A DNA stretch of 64,000 nt from Saccharopolyspora aridisoli (GTDB lineage: Bacteria; Actinomycetota; Actinomycetes; Mycobacteriales; Pseudonocardiaceae): the NCBI RefSeq assembly GCF_004348445.1, contig NZ_SMKV01000027.1, positions 1 through 64,000 on the forward strand, given 5' to 3'. Below are positions 35,164-43,071 of the stretch, one piece after another (position 1 is the first letter of the stretch; each line of letters starts with the position of its first letter). Under the pieces are notes generated by a model. That model worked only from the letters and a program-made list of their open reading frames with translations, was not told where the DNA came from and searched no databases. The position numbers were made by a program, and so were the translations under genes.

Positions 35164-37212
35164 TCACGCAGCGCCGCGGCAGTCGTAGAGGTGCGTGGTC
35201 GAGGTGGTGTCACCGCCGTAGGCGGCGGGGTCGACGATCGCGCAGTGCTGGGCGACCCATCCCATGGAGGCGTCCACCACGGCCGTGTCCACCTCGCCTC
35301 CCATGCTCCGCACGCCTGACGAGCCGCTGGTCCACACGTACCGGAGCTCGCCGTCCGCGACGTGCCGCTCCACCTCCTCGACGGTCGGGGTCGGATCGTT
35401 TCCGTTGTAACCGCCGATGGCCATCACCGGCTGGCCTGTCTCCAGGATCACCGGCGCGGCGACCATCGATCCCACCACCGCCACCAGCCAGGTCTCGTCC
35501 TCGTGATGATCGGTGAGGTAGCGGATCAGTTGCGAGCTGACCAGCTCACCGCTGGACCGCTCACCACCTTCGCCACCGCCGCGCATGCCGCCCGGTCGCA
35601 ACGCGTTCGGCTGCGCACCGTTGCCTCGACCGCCGCCGTCGGCTGTCCGGCCGCCGCCGGGACCGCCGTGGGCACCACCGCTGGGACCTGCGGAAGGGAA
35701 CGTCGCTCCCACCGGGGTGGACAGCGGCGTCACCGCGTAGGCCGTGGGGCCCGCGAGTGAAGCCAGGACTCCCACCAGCGCTCCGGCCGCGATGAAGGGG
35801 CGCTTCCTGCCACGCCAGTCGCGCAGGAGGACCAGGGGAATCGCCATCGCGACACCGGCCACGAGCGTGACGACTGCGACGATCGTTCCCATCCACGGCA
35901 GGAAGTCGTCGTTCTGGCCGAGCAGGTGCGCGCTCCACAGACCGGTGGTGGTGATCGAGGCGGGGAGCAGGAGGCCCCACCACTCGGTGTCGCGAGCCAG
36001 GCGCCACATCGCGATCACGCCCATCCCGACCACCGCTGCCAGCGGAGCCGCCAGGGCGACCACGTAGTAGGTGTGCCAGGTGCCCGATGCGAAGGTGAAC
36101 ACGACCGCTGTGACCAGCAGGGTTCCGGCCCACAACAGGAAGTCCGCGCGCTGGGCGTCGTGCCGGGGGCGGCGCCGCAGGTGCACGATCACCGCGACGG
36201 CGCCGAGCAGGGCCAGCGGGAACAGCCAGCCGATCTGCGGGGCGACTTCGCCGCTGAACAACCGGGTCAAGCCGGCGTCGTCCATTCCGCCACCGGGCCC
36301 GCCGGGCATGCCGCCCCGGGGCATGGCACCGCCAGGAGGCGGCCCTCCGCCCGGTGACCCGCCGCCGCCCATCATCCCCGGCGACATGATCTGCGCCTGG
36401 CCTTCGACGCGACCGAACCCGTTGTAGCCCAGCAGCAGGTCCAGCACCGTGTTGTTGGTGCTACCGCCCACGTAGGGCCGGGCCGAAGCCGGCACGAGGT
36501 CGACCACGAGCATCCACGACAGGCTCACAGCGGCCAGGACGACACCGGCGACACCGAGGTTGCGCAGCTTGCGAGTCCACTTCGGACGGGCTGCCACCAG
36601 GTAGACCGCCGCGATCACCGGGACCACGAAGAACGCCTGCAGCATCTTGGTGTTGAACGCCAAGCCCACGGCCACCGCGCACCACACCAGCGGCAGCAGC
36701 TGTGAGGAGCGAATCGCGTTCGAGGCCGCCCACAACGCCAGCACCAGCAGCAGGCCCAGCAGCGTGTCCGGGTTGTTGTGGCGGGCCATCACCACGGCGA
36801 TCGGCGTCACCGCCAGCGCGAGTCCCGCCACCACACCGGCGAGGGGCCCGGAACTCCGGCGCACCACGTGCTGCACAACCCACACCGCGACGACGCCCGC
36901 GATCGCCTGCGGCAGCAGCAGACTCCAGGTGTTGAACCCGAAAACCCGTGCCGACAACGCCTGCAACCACAACGCCAGCGGAGGTTTGTCGACCGTGATG
37001 AACGATCCCGCGTCCATCGCGCCGTAGAAGAACGCCTTCCAGCTCTGCGTCATCCCCAGCACAGCGGCCGAGTAGTAGGTGTTGGCCCACTCGTTGATCG
37101 ACAGCGCCCTGGTGTTGAGCAACGCGGCGATCGCCAGCACCGCCCAGCGGGCGGGAGGCGACCACCTCGGTTCGCCGGAGCGAGCGAGCGGCAGACGCGG
37201 ACGTGCGGCCAT
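35164..37212 (-). CDS. GT39-family (ArnT/YkcB-like) polytopic glycosyltransferase, paralogue 1
   Basis: A 682-residue membrane protein with about 11-13 helices, of the family that moves a sugar from a polyprenyl-phosphate carrier to an envelope acceptor. The first periplasmic loop holds NTYYSAAVLGM and the conserved VDKPPLALWLQ; ARHNNPDTLL follows. A Gly/Met/Pro-rich linker (around residues 285-315) and a second near residue 510-550 precede a soluble C-terminal domain with AIGGYNGNDPTPTVEE and a final CAIVDPAAYGG...YDC cysteine pair. It is a close paralogue of the 38647-40728 gene. The binding site GGGAAGGG precedes the ATG at 37212. Confidence 0.85.
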   Translation of the reverse strand: MAARPRLPLARSGEPRWSPPARWAVLAIAALLNTRALSINEWANTYYSAAVLGMTQSWKAFFYGAMDAGSFITVDKPPLALWLQALSARVFGFNTWSLLLPQAIAGVVAVWVVQHVVRRSSGPLAGVVAGLALAVTPIAVVMARHNNPDTLLGLLLVLALWAASNAIRSSQLLPLVWCAVAVGLAFNTKMLQAFFVVPVIAAVYLVAARPKWTRKLRNLGVAGVVLAAVSLSWMLVVDLVPASARPYVGGSTNNTVLDLLLGYNGFGRVEGQAQIMSPGMMGGGGSPGGGPPPGGAMPRGGMPGGPGGGMDDAGLTRLFSGEVAPQIGWLFPLALLGAVAVIVHLRRRPRHDAQRADFLLWAGTLLVTAVVFTFASGTWHTYYVVALAAPLAAVVGMGVIAMWRLARDTEWWGLLLPASITTTGLWSAHLLGQNDDFLPWMGTIVAVVTLVAGVAMAIPLVLLRDWRGRKRPFIAAGALVGVLASLAGPTAYAVTPLSTPVGATFPSAGPSGGAHGGPGGGRTADGGGRGNGAQPNALRPGGMRGGGEGGERSSGELVSSQLIRYLTDHHEDETWLVAVVGSMVAAPVILETGQPVMAIGGYNGNDPTPTVEEVERHVADGELRYVWTSGSSGVRSMGGEVDTAVVDASMGWVAQHCAIVDPAAYGGDTTSTTHLYDCRGAA

Positions 37213-37314
37213 TGCGCGAGATCCCTTCCCGGACGGACGTTCCCGCGACGAGAGTGGCCGCTGCCGCTGGGAGAACCGTGTGAGTTGACCGCACGCCCGC
37301 CGGGAAGCCCGCTC

Positions 37315-37329
37315 CCAGCTGATTCCCAG
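37315..37329. promoter_or_regulatory. direct-repeat site CCAG-N7-CCAG between glycosyltransferase genes
   Basis: CCAGCTGATTCCCAG carries CCAG twice with an 11-bp period, the spacing usual for OmpR-family regulators. It lies 71 bases before the GT2 start and about 103 bases before the divergent GT39 start. The same pattern, CCAGGGTTTTCCCAG, occurs at 40829-40843 before the response regulator. Confidence 0.5.
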
Positions 37330-37399
37330 CTTCCACCAACGGCGCTCGCACCTGCGTCCGGCTTGATGGATGCCGAACCGGATGAGAGGTGGGTGGGAG

Positions 37400-38650
37400 A
37401 TGAGTGCCGTGCCGCAGCTCGGCGCCGAGGCAGAGCAGCGCGCGTCGAACCGGACCGCGACCGTCGACGTGGTGATCCCGGTCTACAACGAGGAACGTTC
37501 CCTTCCCGGATGCCTGGAAGTGCTGAGCAGGTACCTCGACGAGGGGTTCCCCTTCTCGTGGTCGATCACCGTCGTCGACAACGCCAGCACGGATTCGACC
37601 CTGCAGGTGGCGCACGGGCTGGCCCAGGAGATGCCCAACGTGCGGGTGCTGCACCTGGACCGCAAGGGACGCGGCGTGGCGTTGCGCACCGCGTGGGGGT
37701 GCAGCGACGCCGACGTCGTGGTCTACATGGACGTGGATCTGTCGACGGGGCTGGACGCGCTGCTGCCGCTGGTCGCGCCGCTGGTCAACGGGCACTCCGA
37801 CCTGGCCATCGGCTCCCGGCTGGCCCCGGGCGCGCGGACCGTGCGCGGCGGGAAGCGGGAGATGATCTCGCGTGGTTACAACAAGGTGATCAGGTGGACC
37901 CACGGCGCGCGGTTCACCGACGCCCAGTGCGGTTTCAAAGCCGCCCGCACCGAGATCATCCGTCCGCTGCTGCGGCAGGTGGCCGACGATTCCTGGTTCT
38001 TCGACACCGAACTGCTGCTGCTGGCCGAGCACAACGGCCTGCGGGTGCACGAGGTACCGGTGGACTGGGTCGAAGACGTCGACACCCGGGTGAACGTGCT
38101 GCGCACAGCGACCGACGACGTCGCAGGGCTGGTCCGGGTAGCGCGCGCCAAGATCACCGGCGCAGCGCGGGTCCCGGGCCTGCCGCGACGTCCCGAACCC
38201 CGGGCCGCGCACCCGCAAGCGGTGCTGGCCGAGCGGGAGAACGGCCTGCTGTGGCAGCTGGTCTCCTTCGGCGCGATCGGGTTGGTGTCCACAGTGCTCA
38301 CGTCGGTGCTGTACGCGATCTTGCGCGGTTGGTGGCCACCACTGCTGGCGAACTTGGTCGCGCTGACCGTCACGACGGTGTGGAACACCGAGGCCAACCG
38401 GCGTTGCACGTTCCCGCAGCAGCGCGGCTCGTCCGGTCGGGTGCACGCCCAAGGGCTGATCGTTTTCGCGCTGTACTACGTGGTGACCTCCGGCGCGCTG
38501 CTCGGGTTGCACGCCTGCGCGGCGGATCCGTCGCGCTGGCTGGAGGTCGTGGTCCTCGTTCTGTCCTCTGTGGTCGGTACCGCTGTGCGGTTCGTACTGC
38601 TCCGCTCGTGGGTCTTCGCGGGCCCGGTGAAGGAAGGGGAAGTGTCATGA
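37400..38650 (+). CDS. GT2 polyprenyl-phosphate glycosyltransferase fused to a GtrA domain
   Basis: A 416-residue fusion. Residues about 22-260 form a GT-A glycosyltransferase 2 domain like dolichyl-phosphate mannose/glucose synthases (VIPVYNEERSLPGC, VVYMDVDLSTGLD with the metal-binding DxD, then SRGYNKVIRWTHGARFTDAQCGFKAAR). Residues about 280-410 are a GtrA domain with four helices, a proposed flippase for the lipid-linked sugar. It probably charges the lipid carrier used by the two GT39 proteins beside it, as YkcC does for YkcB in Bacillus. The ATG at 37400 follows GGTGGGAG. Confidence 0.87.
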   Translation: MSAVPQLGAEAEQRASNRTATVDVVIPVYNEERSLPGCLEVLSRYLDEGFPFSWSITVVDNASTDSTLQVAHGLAQEMPNVRVLHLDRKGRGVALRTAWGCSDADVVVYMDVDLSTGLDALLPLVAPLVNGHSDLAIGSRLAPGARTVRGGKREMISRGYNKVIRWTHGARFTDAQCGFKAARTEIIRPLLRQVADDSWFFDTELLLLAEHNGLRVHEVPVDWVEDVDTRVNVLRTATDDVAGLVRVARAKITGAARVPGLPRRPEPRAAHPQAVLAERENGLLWQLVSFGAIGLVSTVLTSVLYAILRGWWPPLLANLVALTVTTVWNTEANRRCTFPQQRGSSGRVHAQGLIVFALYYVVTSGALLGLHACAADPSRWLEVVVLVLSSVVGTAVRFVLLRSWVFAGPVKEGEVS

Positions 38651-40728
38651 TCGCGATCGAAGGGGCCGTACGGCCGCGAACGCGCGGTGATGAGCCGCCG
38701 CTGCGGTCTCGGCTCGCGTTGGCGGGGGCCTGCGCGCTCGCGGCCGTGCTCCACCTCTGGGGGATCGGGAGCTCGTGGGGCAACGGCTACTACTCGGCGG
38801 CTGTGAAGTCGATGTCGGCGAGCTTCGAGGCCTTCTTCTTCGGGTCGTTCGACGCGGCCGGAGTCGTCACCGTCGACAAACCCCCGATGGCCCTGTGGTT
38901 GCAGGTGCTCTCGGTGAAGATCTTCGGGTTCAACCAGTTCGCCGTGCTGTTCCCGCAGGTCGTGTGCGGTGTCGCGGCCGTGTTCCTGCTGCACCGGACG
39001 GTGCGGCGGTGGGCGGGGGAGAACGCCGCGCTGATCGCCTCGCTGGTGCTGGCGCTGAGCCCCATCACCGTGCTGATCAACCGGGACAACAACCCGGACA
39101 CGCTGCTGGTGCTGCTGGTGGTCGCCGCGGCCTACGCGATGACGCGGGCGGTGTCCGACCGCCGTTCGACCGGCTGGATCGCGCTGGCCGCGTTCCTGGT
39201 CGGCTGCGGGTTCCTGACCAAGATGTTGCAGGCGTGGATGGTGCTGCCGGCGTTCATCGCGGCCTACCTGGTGGGCAGCGGGAACGGCTGGGGGCGCAAG
39301 TCCGCCGACCTCTGCGTGGCGGCTGCGGTCCTGCTGGTGGGCTCGTTCTGGTGGGTCGTGGCGACCGAGTTGTGGCCTTCGCCCAAGCCCTACATCGGTG
39401 GCAGCACGGACGGTTCGGCGTGGGACCTGATCTTCGGCTACAACGGCTTCGGCCGGATCCTCGGTGAAGGCTCGGGCCAGGGCAGCGGGCCCGGGGGCGG
39501 ACCCGGCGGTGGCGGCGGGTTCTCCGGAACCGCAGGCGTGCTGCGGATGTTTAACGAGCAGCTGGCCGGTCAGATCAGCTGGCTGCTGCCGCTGTGCGCG
39601 TTGGTGCTGGTCACGATGCTGGTGCTGGGGGTTCGGCACTGGCGAGCAGGAAGTTCCCCGCATCGCGAGCTGACCGCGGGCTGGGTGTTGTGGGGCGGCT
39701 GGTTGGTCGTCATCGGCGTGATGTTCAGCTTCGCCCAGGGCACCATGCACCCCTACTACACGACGATGCTGGCGCCCGCGGTCGGCGCGGTGGTCGGGGC
39801 CGGGCTGGTCCGGTTCTGGCAGTGGTACCGGCAGCCGGGCGGGAAGGCCTGGTTGCTGCTGCCCGTCGGTGTCGCGATCACCGTCGCCTGGGCGATGGCC
39901 GTGGTGGCGAGAGACATGAGCTGGCACCCGTGGACCGGCTACCTGGCCGTGGGGCTGGGAGTGCTGGCGCTGGTGGTGCTCGTGGTCGGTCGTCGTGGAC
40001 GCGCGGGTGTGGCCAGGGCCGGGTTCGTGCTGGCGCTGTCGGCGATGCTCACCGTGCCCGCGACCTGGTCGGCGATCGGTGCTGTCGGCGGGGGCACTGG
40101 GATGATGGGTGGCGCCAACCCGATGGCCGGACCGCAGACGTCGATGGGTGGGCCCGGTGGTGGGTCGAGGGACGGCCGCATGCCGGGCATGGACGGTCAG
40201 GTGCCGGGCATGAGCGGGCAGATGCCTCCCGGCGCGTTCGGGGATCGAGGCCCCGGCGGTGGCATGGGTGGCGGTCCTGGAGGTGCTTCGCTGAGCGCCG
40301 ATCAGCAGAAGATCGTCGACCACGTGAAGGCGAACGCGGGTGGCGCGCGGATCCCCCTGGCTGTGGAGGGCGGCGCGAACGGCGCGTCGAGCTACATCAT
40401 CAACACCGATCTGGCGGTGGTCGGCATGGGCGGCTTCATGGGTTCCGATGACGCACCGTCGGTCGCCCAGCTCACGGAGTGGGAGCGGAGCGGCCAACTC
40501 GGGTTCGTCCTGCTGGGCGGCGGCCCGGGCAGCCTGGTGCGTGCCCACGACGGCCAGGTCCTGAACGGGGAGCAGGGCGGCGCCGGCGTGCGACCGCCCG
40601 GTGGCGGCCGAGGCGGTCAGGCCGCCACCGACCGGGAGAACTGGGTGAAGCGGAGCTGCACCCTCGTCGACCCCGCGGCCTACGGCGGCGCGACGGACTC
40701 CTCCCAGCAGCTCTACGCCTGCGGGTGA
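38647..40728 (+). CDS. GT39-family (ArnT/YkcB-like) polytopic glycosyltransferase, paralogue 2
   Basis: A 693-residue membrane glycosyltransferase whose ATG overlaps the GT2 stop (ATGA), so the two are coupled. It shares VDKPPMALWLQ, NRDNNPDTLL and the C-terminal ending CTLVDPAAYGG...YACG with paralogue 1. A Gly-rich loop lies near residue 280-300 and a long Met/Gly/Pro-rich stretch near 485-545, just before the soluble C-terminal domain (LSADQQKIVDHVKANAGG). The acceptor is unknown; envelope glycolipid or protein decoration is inferred from family and operon. Nothing suggests a pseudogene. Confidence 0.87.
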   Translation: MIAIEGAVRPRTRGDEPPLRSRLALAGACALAAVLHLWGIGSSWGNGYYSAAVKSMSASFEAFFFGSFDAAGVVTVDKPPMALWLQVLSVKIFGFNQFAVLFPQVVCGVAAVFLLHRTVRRWAGENAALIASLVLALSPITVLINRDNNPDTLLVLLVVAAAYAMTRAVSDRRSTGWIALAAFLVGCGFLTKMLQAWMVLPAFIAAYLVGSGNGWGRKSADLCVAAAVLLVGSFWWVVATELWPSPKPYIGGSTDGSAWDLIFGYNGFGRILGEGSGQGSGPGGGPGGGGGFSGTAGVLRMFNEQLAGQISWLLPLCALVLVTMLVLGVRHWRAGSSPHRELTAGWVLWGGWLVVIGVMFSFAQGTMHPYYTTMLAPAVGAVVGAGLVRFWQWYRQPGGKAWLLLPVGVAITVAWAMAVVARDMSWHPWTGYLAVGLGVLALVVLVVGRRGRAGVARAGFVLALSAMLTVPATWSAIGAVGGGTGMMGGANPMAGPQTSMGGPGGGSRDGRMPGMDGQVPGMSGQMPPGAFGDRGPGGGMGGGPGGASLSADQQKIVDHVKANAGGARIPLAVEGGANGASSYIINTDLAVVGMGGFMGSDDAPSVAQLTEWERSGQLGFVLLGGGPGSLVRAHDGQVLNGEQGGAGVRPPGGGRGGQAATDRENWVKRSCTLVDPAAYGGATDSSQQLYACG

Positions 40729-40731
40729 TGC

Positions 40732-40771
40732 GATTACCGCCGCATCCCGTTCGCGGATCACGGCGGTGATC
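40732..40771 (+). terminator. weak hairpin after the GT39 gene
   Basis: GATTACCGCCG (40732-40742) and CGGCGGTGATC (40761-40771) can pair over 11 bp with one G-T pair and an 18-base loop, 3 bases after the stop. There is no T tract, so this is a tentative call. Confidence 0.45.
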
Positions 40772-40828
40772 CGTGTTGTCCCGCTCCTGCCGGGTGAGGG
40801 ACGACACCTGGGGCCTTTCAGCGAACGT

Positions 40829-40843
40829 CCAGGGTTTTCCCAG
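40829..40843. promoter_or_regulatory. direct-repeat site CCAG-N7-CCAG before the response regulator
   Basis: CCAGGGTTTTCCCAG repeats CCAG with an 11-bp period and shares CCAG....TTCCCAG with the site at 37315-37329. It ends 11 bases before the ATG at 40855, next to the AGGTGGG ribosome binding site, a position suited to autoregulation. Confidence 0.5.
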
Positions 40844-40854
40844 TGAGGTGGGTG

Positions 40855-41571
40855 ATGCTGGAGGACGTGGTGGAGAGCAGTGGAGCACGAGTGCTCGTCG
40901 TGGACGACGAGCCCAACATCTTGGAACTGCTGGCGGCGGCACTGCGCTTGAGCGGTTTCGAGGTCCGCGGTGCCGCGACCGGTGCGGAGGCGTTGCGGGC
41001 GTCGGCCGAGTTCCACCCGGACATCGTCGTGCTGGACGTGATGCTTCCCGACCGCGACGGCTTCTCCGTCGCCACCGAGCTGCGCGGCGGCGGAAGCACC
41101 GTCCCGGTGCTGTTCCTCACCGCGCGCGACGCGGTGGAGGACCGCATCGCCGGCCTGACGGCGGGTGGCGACGACTACGTCACCAAGCCGTTCAGCCTCG
41201 ACGAGGTCGTCCTGCGGCTGCGCGCGATCCTGCGGCGCGTCCGTCCCGAGCAGGACGACAGCGCCAAGCTGCGCTACCAGGACCTGGAGCTCGACGAGGA
41301 CACCTACGAGGTCCGCCGGGCCGGGCAGCTGGTGAGCCTGTCGCCGACCGAGTTCAAGTTGTTGCGGTACCTGCTGATCAACTCCGAGAAGGTGGTCAGC
41401 AAGGTGCAGATCCTGGACCGGGTGTGGAACTACGAGTTCGGCGGCGATTCGCGGATCGTGGAGTCCTACATCAGCTACTTGCGGCGCAAGATCGACTCGG
41501 TGTCGCCGCCGTTGATCCACACCATCCGCGGGGTCGGCTACGTGCTGCGGCTCCCCCCGGAGAACCGATGA
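40855..41571 (+). CDS. OmpR/PhoB-family response regulator
   Basis: A 238-residue two-domain regulator. The receiver (residues about 11-125) has the acidic pair in VVDDEPN, phospho-acceptor D61 in VVLDVMLPD and the lysine in VTKPFS. The C-terminal winged helix (about 140-235) contains LSPTEFKLLRYLL and SYISYLRRKID. The ATG at 40855 follows AGGTGGG. It overlaps the histidine kinase by 4 bases. The shared CCAG site suggests it controls the flanking glycosyltransferases. Confidence 0.93.
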   Translation: MLEDVVESSGARVLVVDDEPNILELLAAALRLSGFEVRGAATGAEALRASAEFHPDIVVLDVMLPDRDGFSVATELRGGGSTVPVLFLTARDAVEDRIAGLTAGGDDYVTKPFSLDEVVLRLRAILRRVRPEQDDSAKLRYQDLELDEDTYEVRRAGQLVSLSPTEFKLLRYLLINSEKVVSKVQILDRVWNYEFGGDSRIVESYISYLRRKIDSVSPPLIHTIRGVGYVLRLPPENR

Positions 41572-43010
41572 GGTTCCTGCGCACGCTGCGCGGACGCCTG
41601 GTGCTCGTGCTGGTCGGGGCGCTGGTCGTGGGCCTGCTGCTGATGGGGTTCACCAGCGTCGCGCTGCTCAACCGCTCCCTGGTGGAACGCACCGACGACC
41701 GGCTCGCCGAGATGTCGATGCCCTGGGAGGAAGGCCGCATGCCGCCTCCGGACCCGACGCACCGGCATCCCGAGGGCCCTGGCCGGGGAGAGCTGCCGAC
41801 CGACTTCCGCGTGCTGATCTTCGACCCCGCCGGTCGCCAGGTGGGGGCAACCCTCGGTGCGACCGAGGGTGAGCCGGGAGGCCCCCTCCTGCTCAACCCG
41901 GAGCGCGGACCGCTGGTCGGCACGGTCCCCGACCGGGCGGGCGGTTCGGACTGGCGGGTGCGGCGAGTGCAACTGCCCGACGGGCGCAACGTCGTGCTGT
42001 CGTTGTCCCTGGGCAACGCCCAGGCGACGGTGCAGCAGCTGGTCGTCATCGAGCTGGTGGTCGGTGGGCTGGTGCTGCTGGTGCTGGCGCTGGCCGCTGC
42101 GGGAACGGTCCGGCTCAGCCTGCGCCCGCTGGCGCGGATCGAGGACACCGCCGACGCCATCGCCGCGGGTCAGCTGGATCGTCGGGTGCCCGATCAGGAT
42201 CCGCGCACCGAGACCGGCCGGCTCGGCGAGGCTCTGAACACGATGCTCGGCAGGCTGACCGACGCGTTGCAGCAGCGGGAGCGTTCCGAGGACCGGCTGC
42301 GCAGGTTCGTCGCCGACGCCTCGCACGAGCTGCGCACCCCGCTGACCTCGATCCGCGGGTTCGCCGAGCTCTACCGCCGCAGCGAGGAGCACCGGCCGGA
42401 GGACGTGCGGATGATGATGCGCCGCATCGAGTCCGAGGCGGTGCGGATGGGCGGGCTGGTGGAGGACATGCTGCTGCTGGCGCGGCTCGACCGGGAACGC
42501 ACCATCGACCTGGTCGAGCTCGACCTGGTGCCGCTGGCCCACGACGTCGTGCACGACGCCAGAGCGCGCGACCCGGAACGCGTGATCACCCTGGAGGGCC
42601 CGGACCAACTGCGGGTCCTCGGTGACGGCGCCCGGCTGCGGCAGGTGCTGACCAACCTGGTCAACAACTCCCTCGTGCACACCCCGGCCGGTTCGCCGAT
42701 CACGGTCGACATCGCCCACGCCGAGGTGAACGACCGGGCCGTCGCCGCGGCAGGCGCGAGCATCCGCCACGGGGCCAGGGTGGTCGCGGTCTCGGTCACC
42801 GACACCGGGCCGGGAATCCCGCCGGAGCACGCGACGAGGATCTTCGACCGCTTCTACCGAGTCGACGAGGGGCGAACCCGTGCTGCCGGCGGGACCGGGC
42901 TGGGACTGGCGATCACGGCAGCACTGGCGCAGGCGCACAACGGTCGCCTCGAACTCCACGGCAGTCCAGGCGGTGGCAGCACTTTCCGCCTCCTGCTGCC
43001 GGTCGCCTGA
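41568..43010 (+). CDS. membrane sensor histidine kinase
   Basis: A 480-residue sensor with membrane helix 1 (about residues 9-35), an extracytoplasmic domain of roughly 120 residues, helix 2 (about 155-180), HAMP (LARIEDTADAIAAGQLDRRV), a HisKA domain with phosphorylated H253 in DASHELRTPLTS, and an HATPase domain (NLVNNSLVHTPAG, DTGPGIPPEH, GTGLGLAI). The sensor loop has a Met/His/Pro-rich start (EMSMPWEEGRMPPPDPTHRH). Start and regulator stop overlap as ATGA. The signal is unknown; secretion or envelope stress is a reasonable guess. Confidence 0.92.
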   Translation: MRFLRTLRGRLVLVLVGALVVGLLLMGFTSVALLNRSLVERTDDRLAEMSMPWEEGRMPPPDPTHRHPEGPGRGELPTDFRVLIFDPAGRQVGATLGATEGEPGGPLLLNPERGPLVGTVPDRAGGSDWRVRRVQLPDGRNVVLSLSLGNAQATVQQLVVIELVVGGLVLLVLALAAAGTVRLSLRPLARIEDTADAIAAGQLDRRVPDQDPRTETGRLGEALNTMLGRLTDALQQRERSEDRLRRFVADASHELRTPLTSIRGFAELYRRSEEHRPEDVRMMMRRIESEAVRMGGLVEDMLLLARLDRERTIDLVELDLVPLAHDVVHDARARDPERVITLEGPDQLRVLGDGARLRQVLTNLVNNSLVHTPAGSPITVDIAHAEVNDRAVAAAGASIRHGARVVAVSVTDTGPGIPPEHATRIFDRFYRVDEGRTRAAGGTGLGLAITAALAQAHNGRLELHGSPGGGSTFRLLLPVA

Positions 43011-43071
43011 AGCGAGGAGGGCAGCCGCGACTCGGGTGGAACTGCGTCTCCCCTCCTCGCCCCTCATGCGG

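Noticed and set aside
36778-38646. A long plus-strand extension upstream of the second GT39 gene
   Set aside because: It overlaps the GT2-GtrA gene and the first GT39 gene in other frames. The ATG at 38647 overlapping the GT2 stop is the natural start.
38476-41520. A 1014-codon frame antisense to the GT39 and response-regulator genes
   Set aside because: It crosses several certain genes and their boundaries, and its composition is His/Arg/Gly-rich shadow.
43011-43071. Possible terminator or small RNA between the sensor kinase and asnB
   Set aside because: No stable inverted repeat or promoter-like sequence is evident in the 61 bases.
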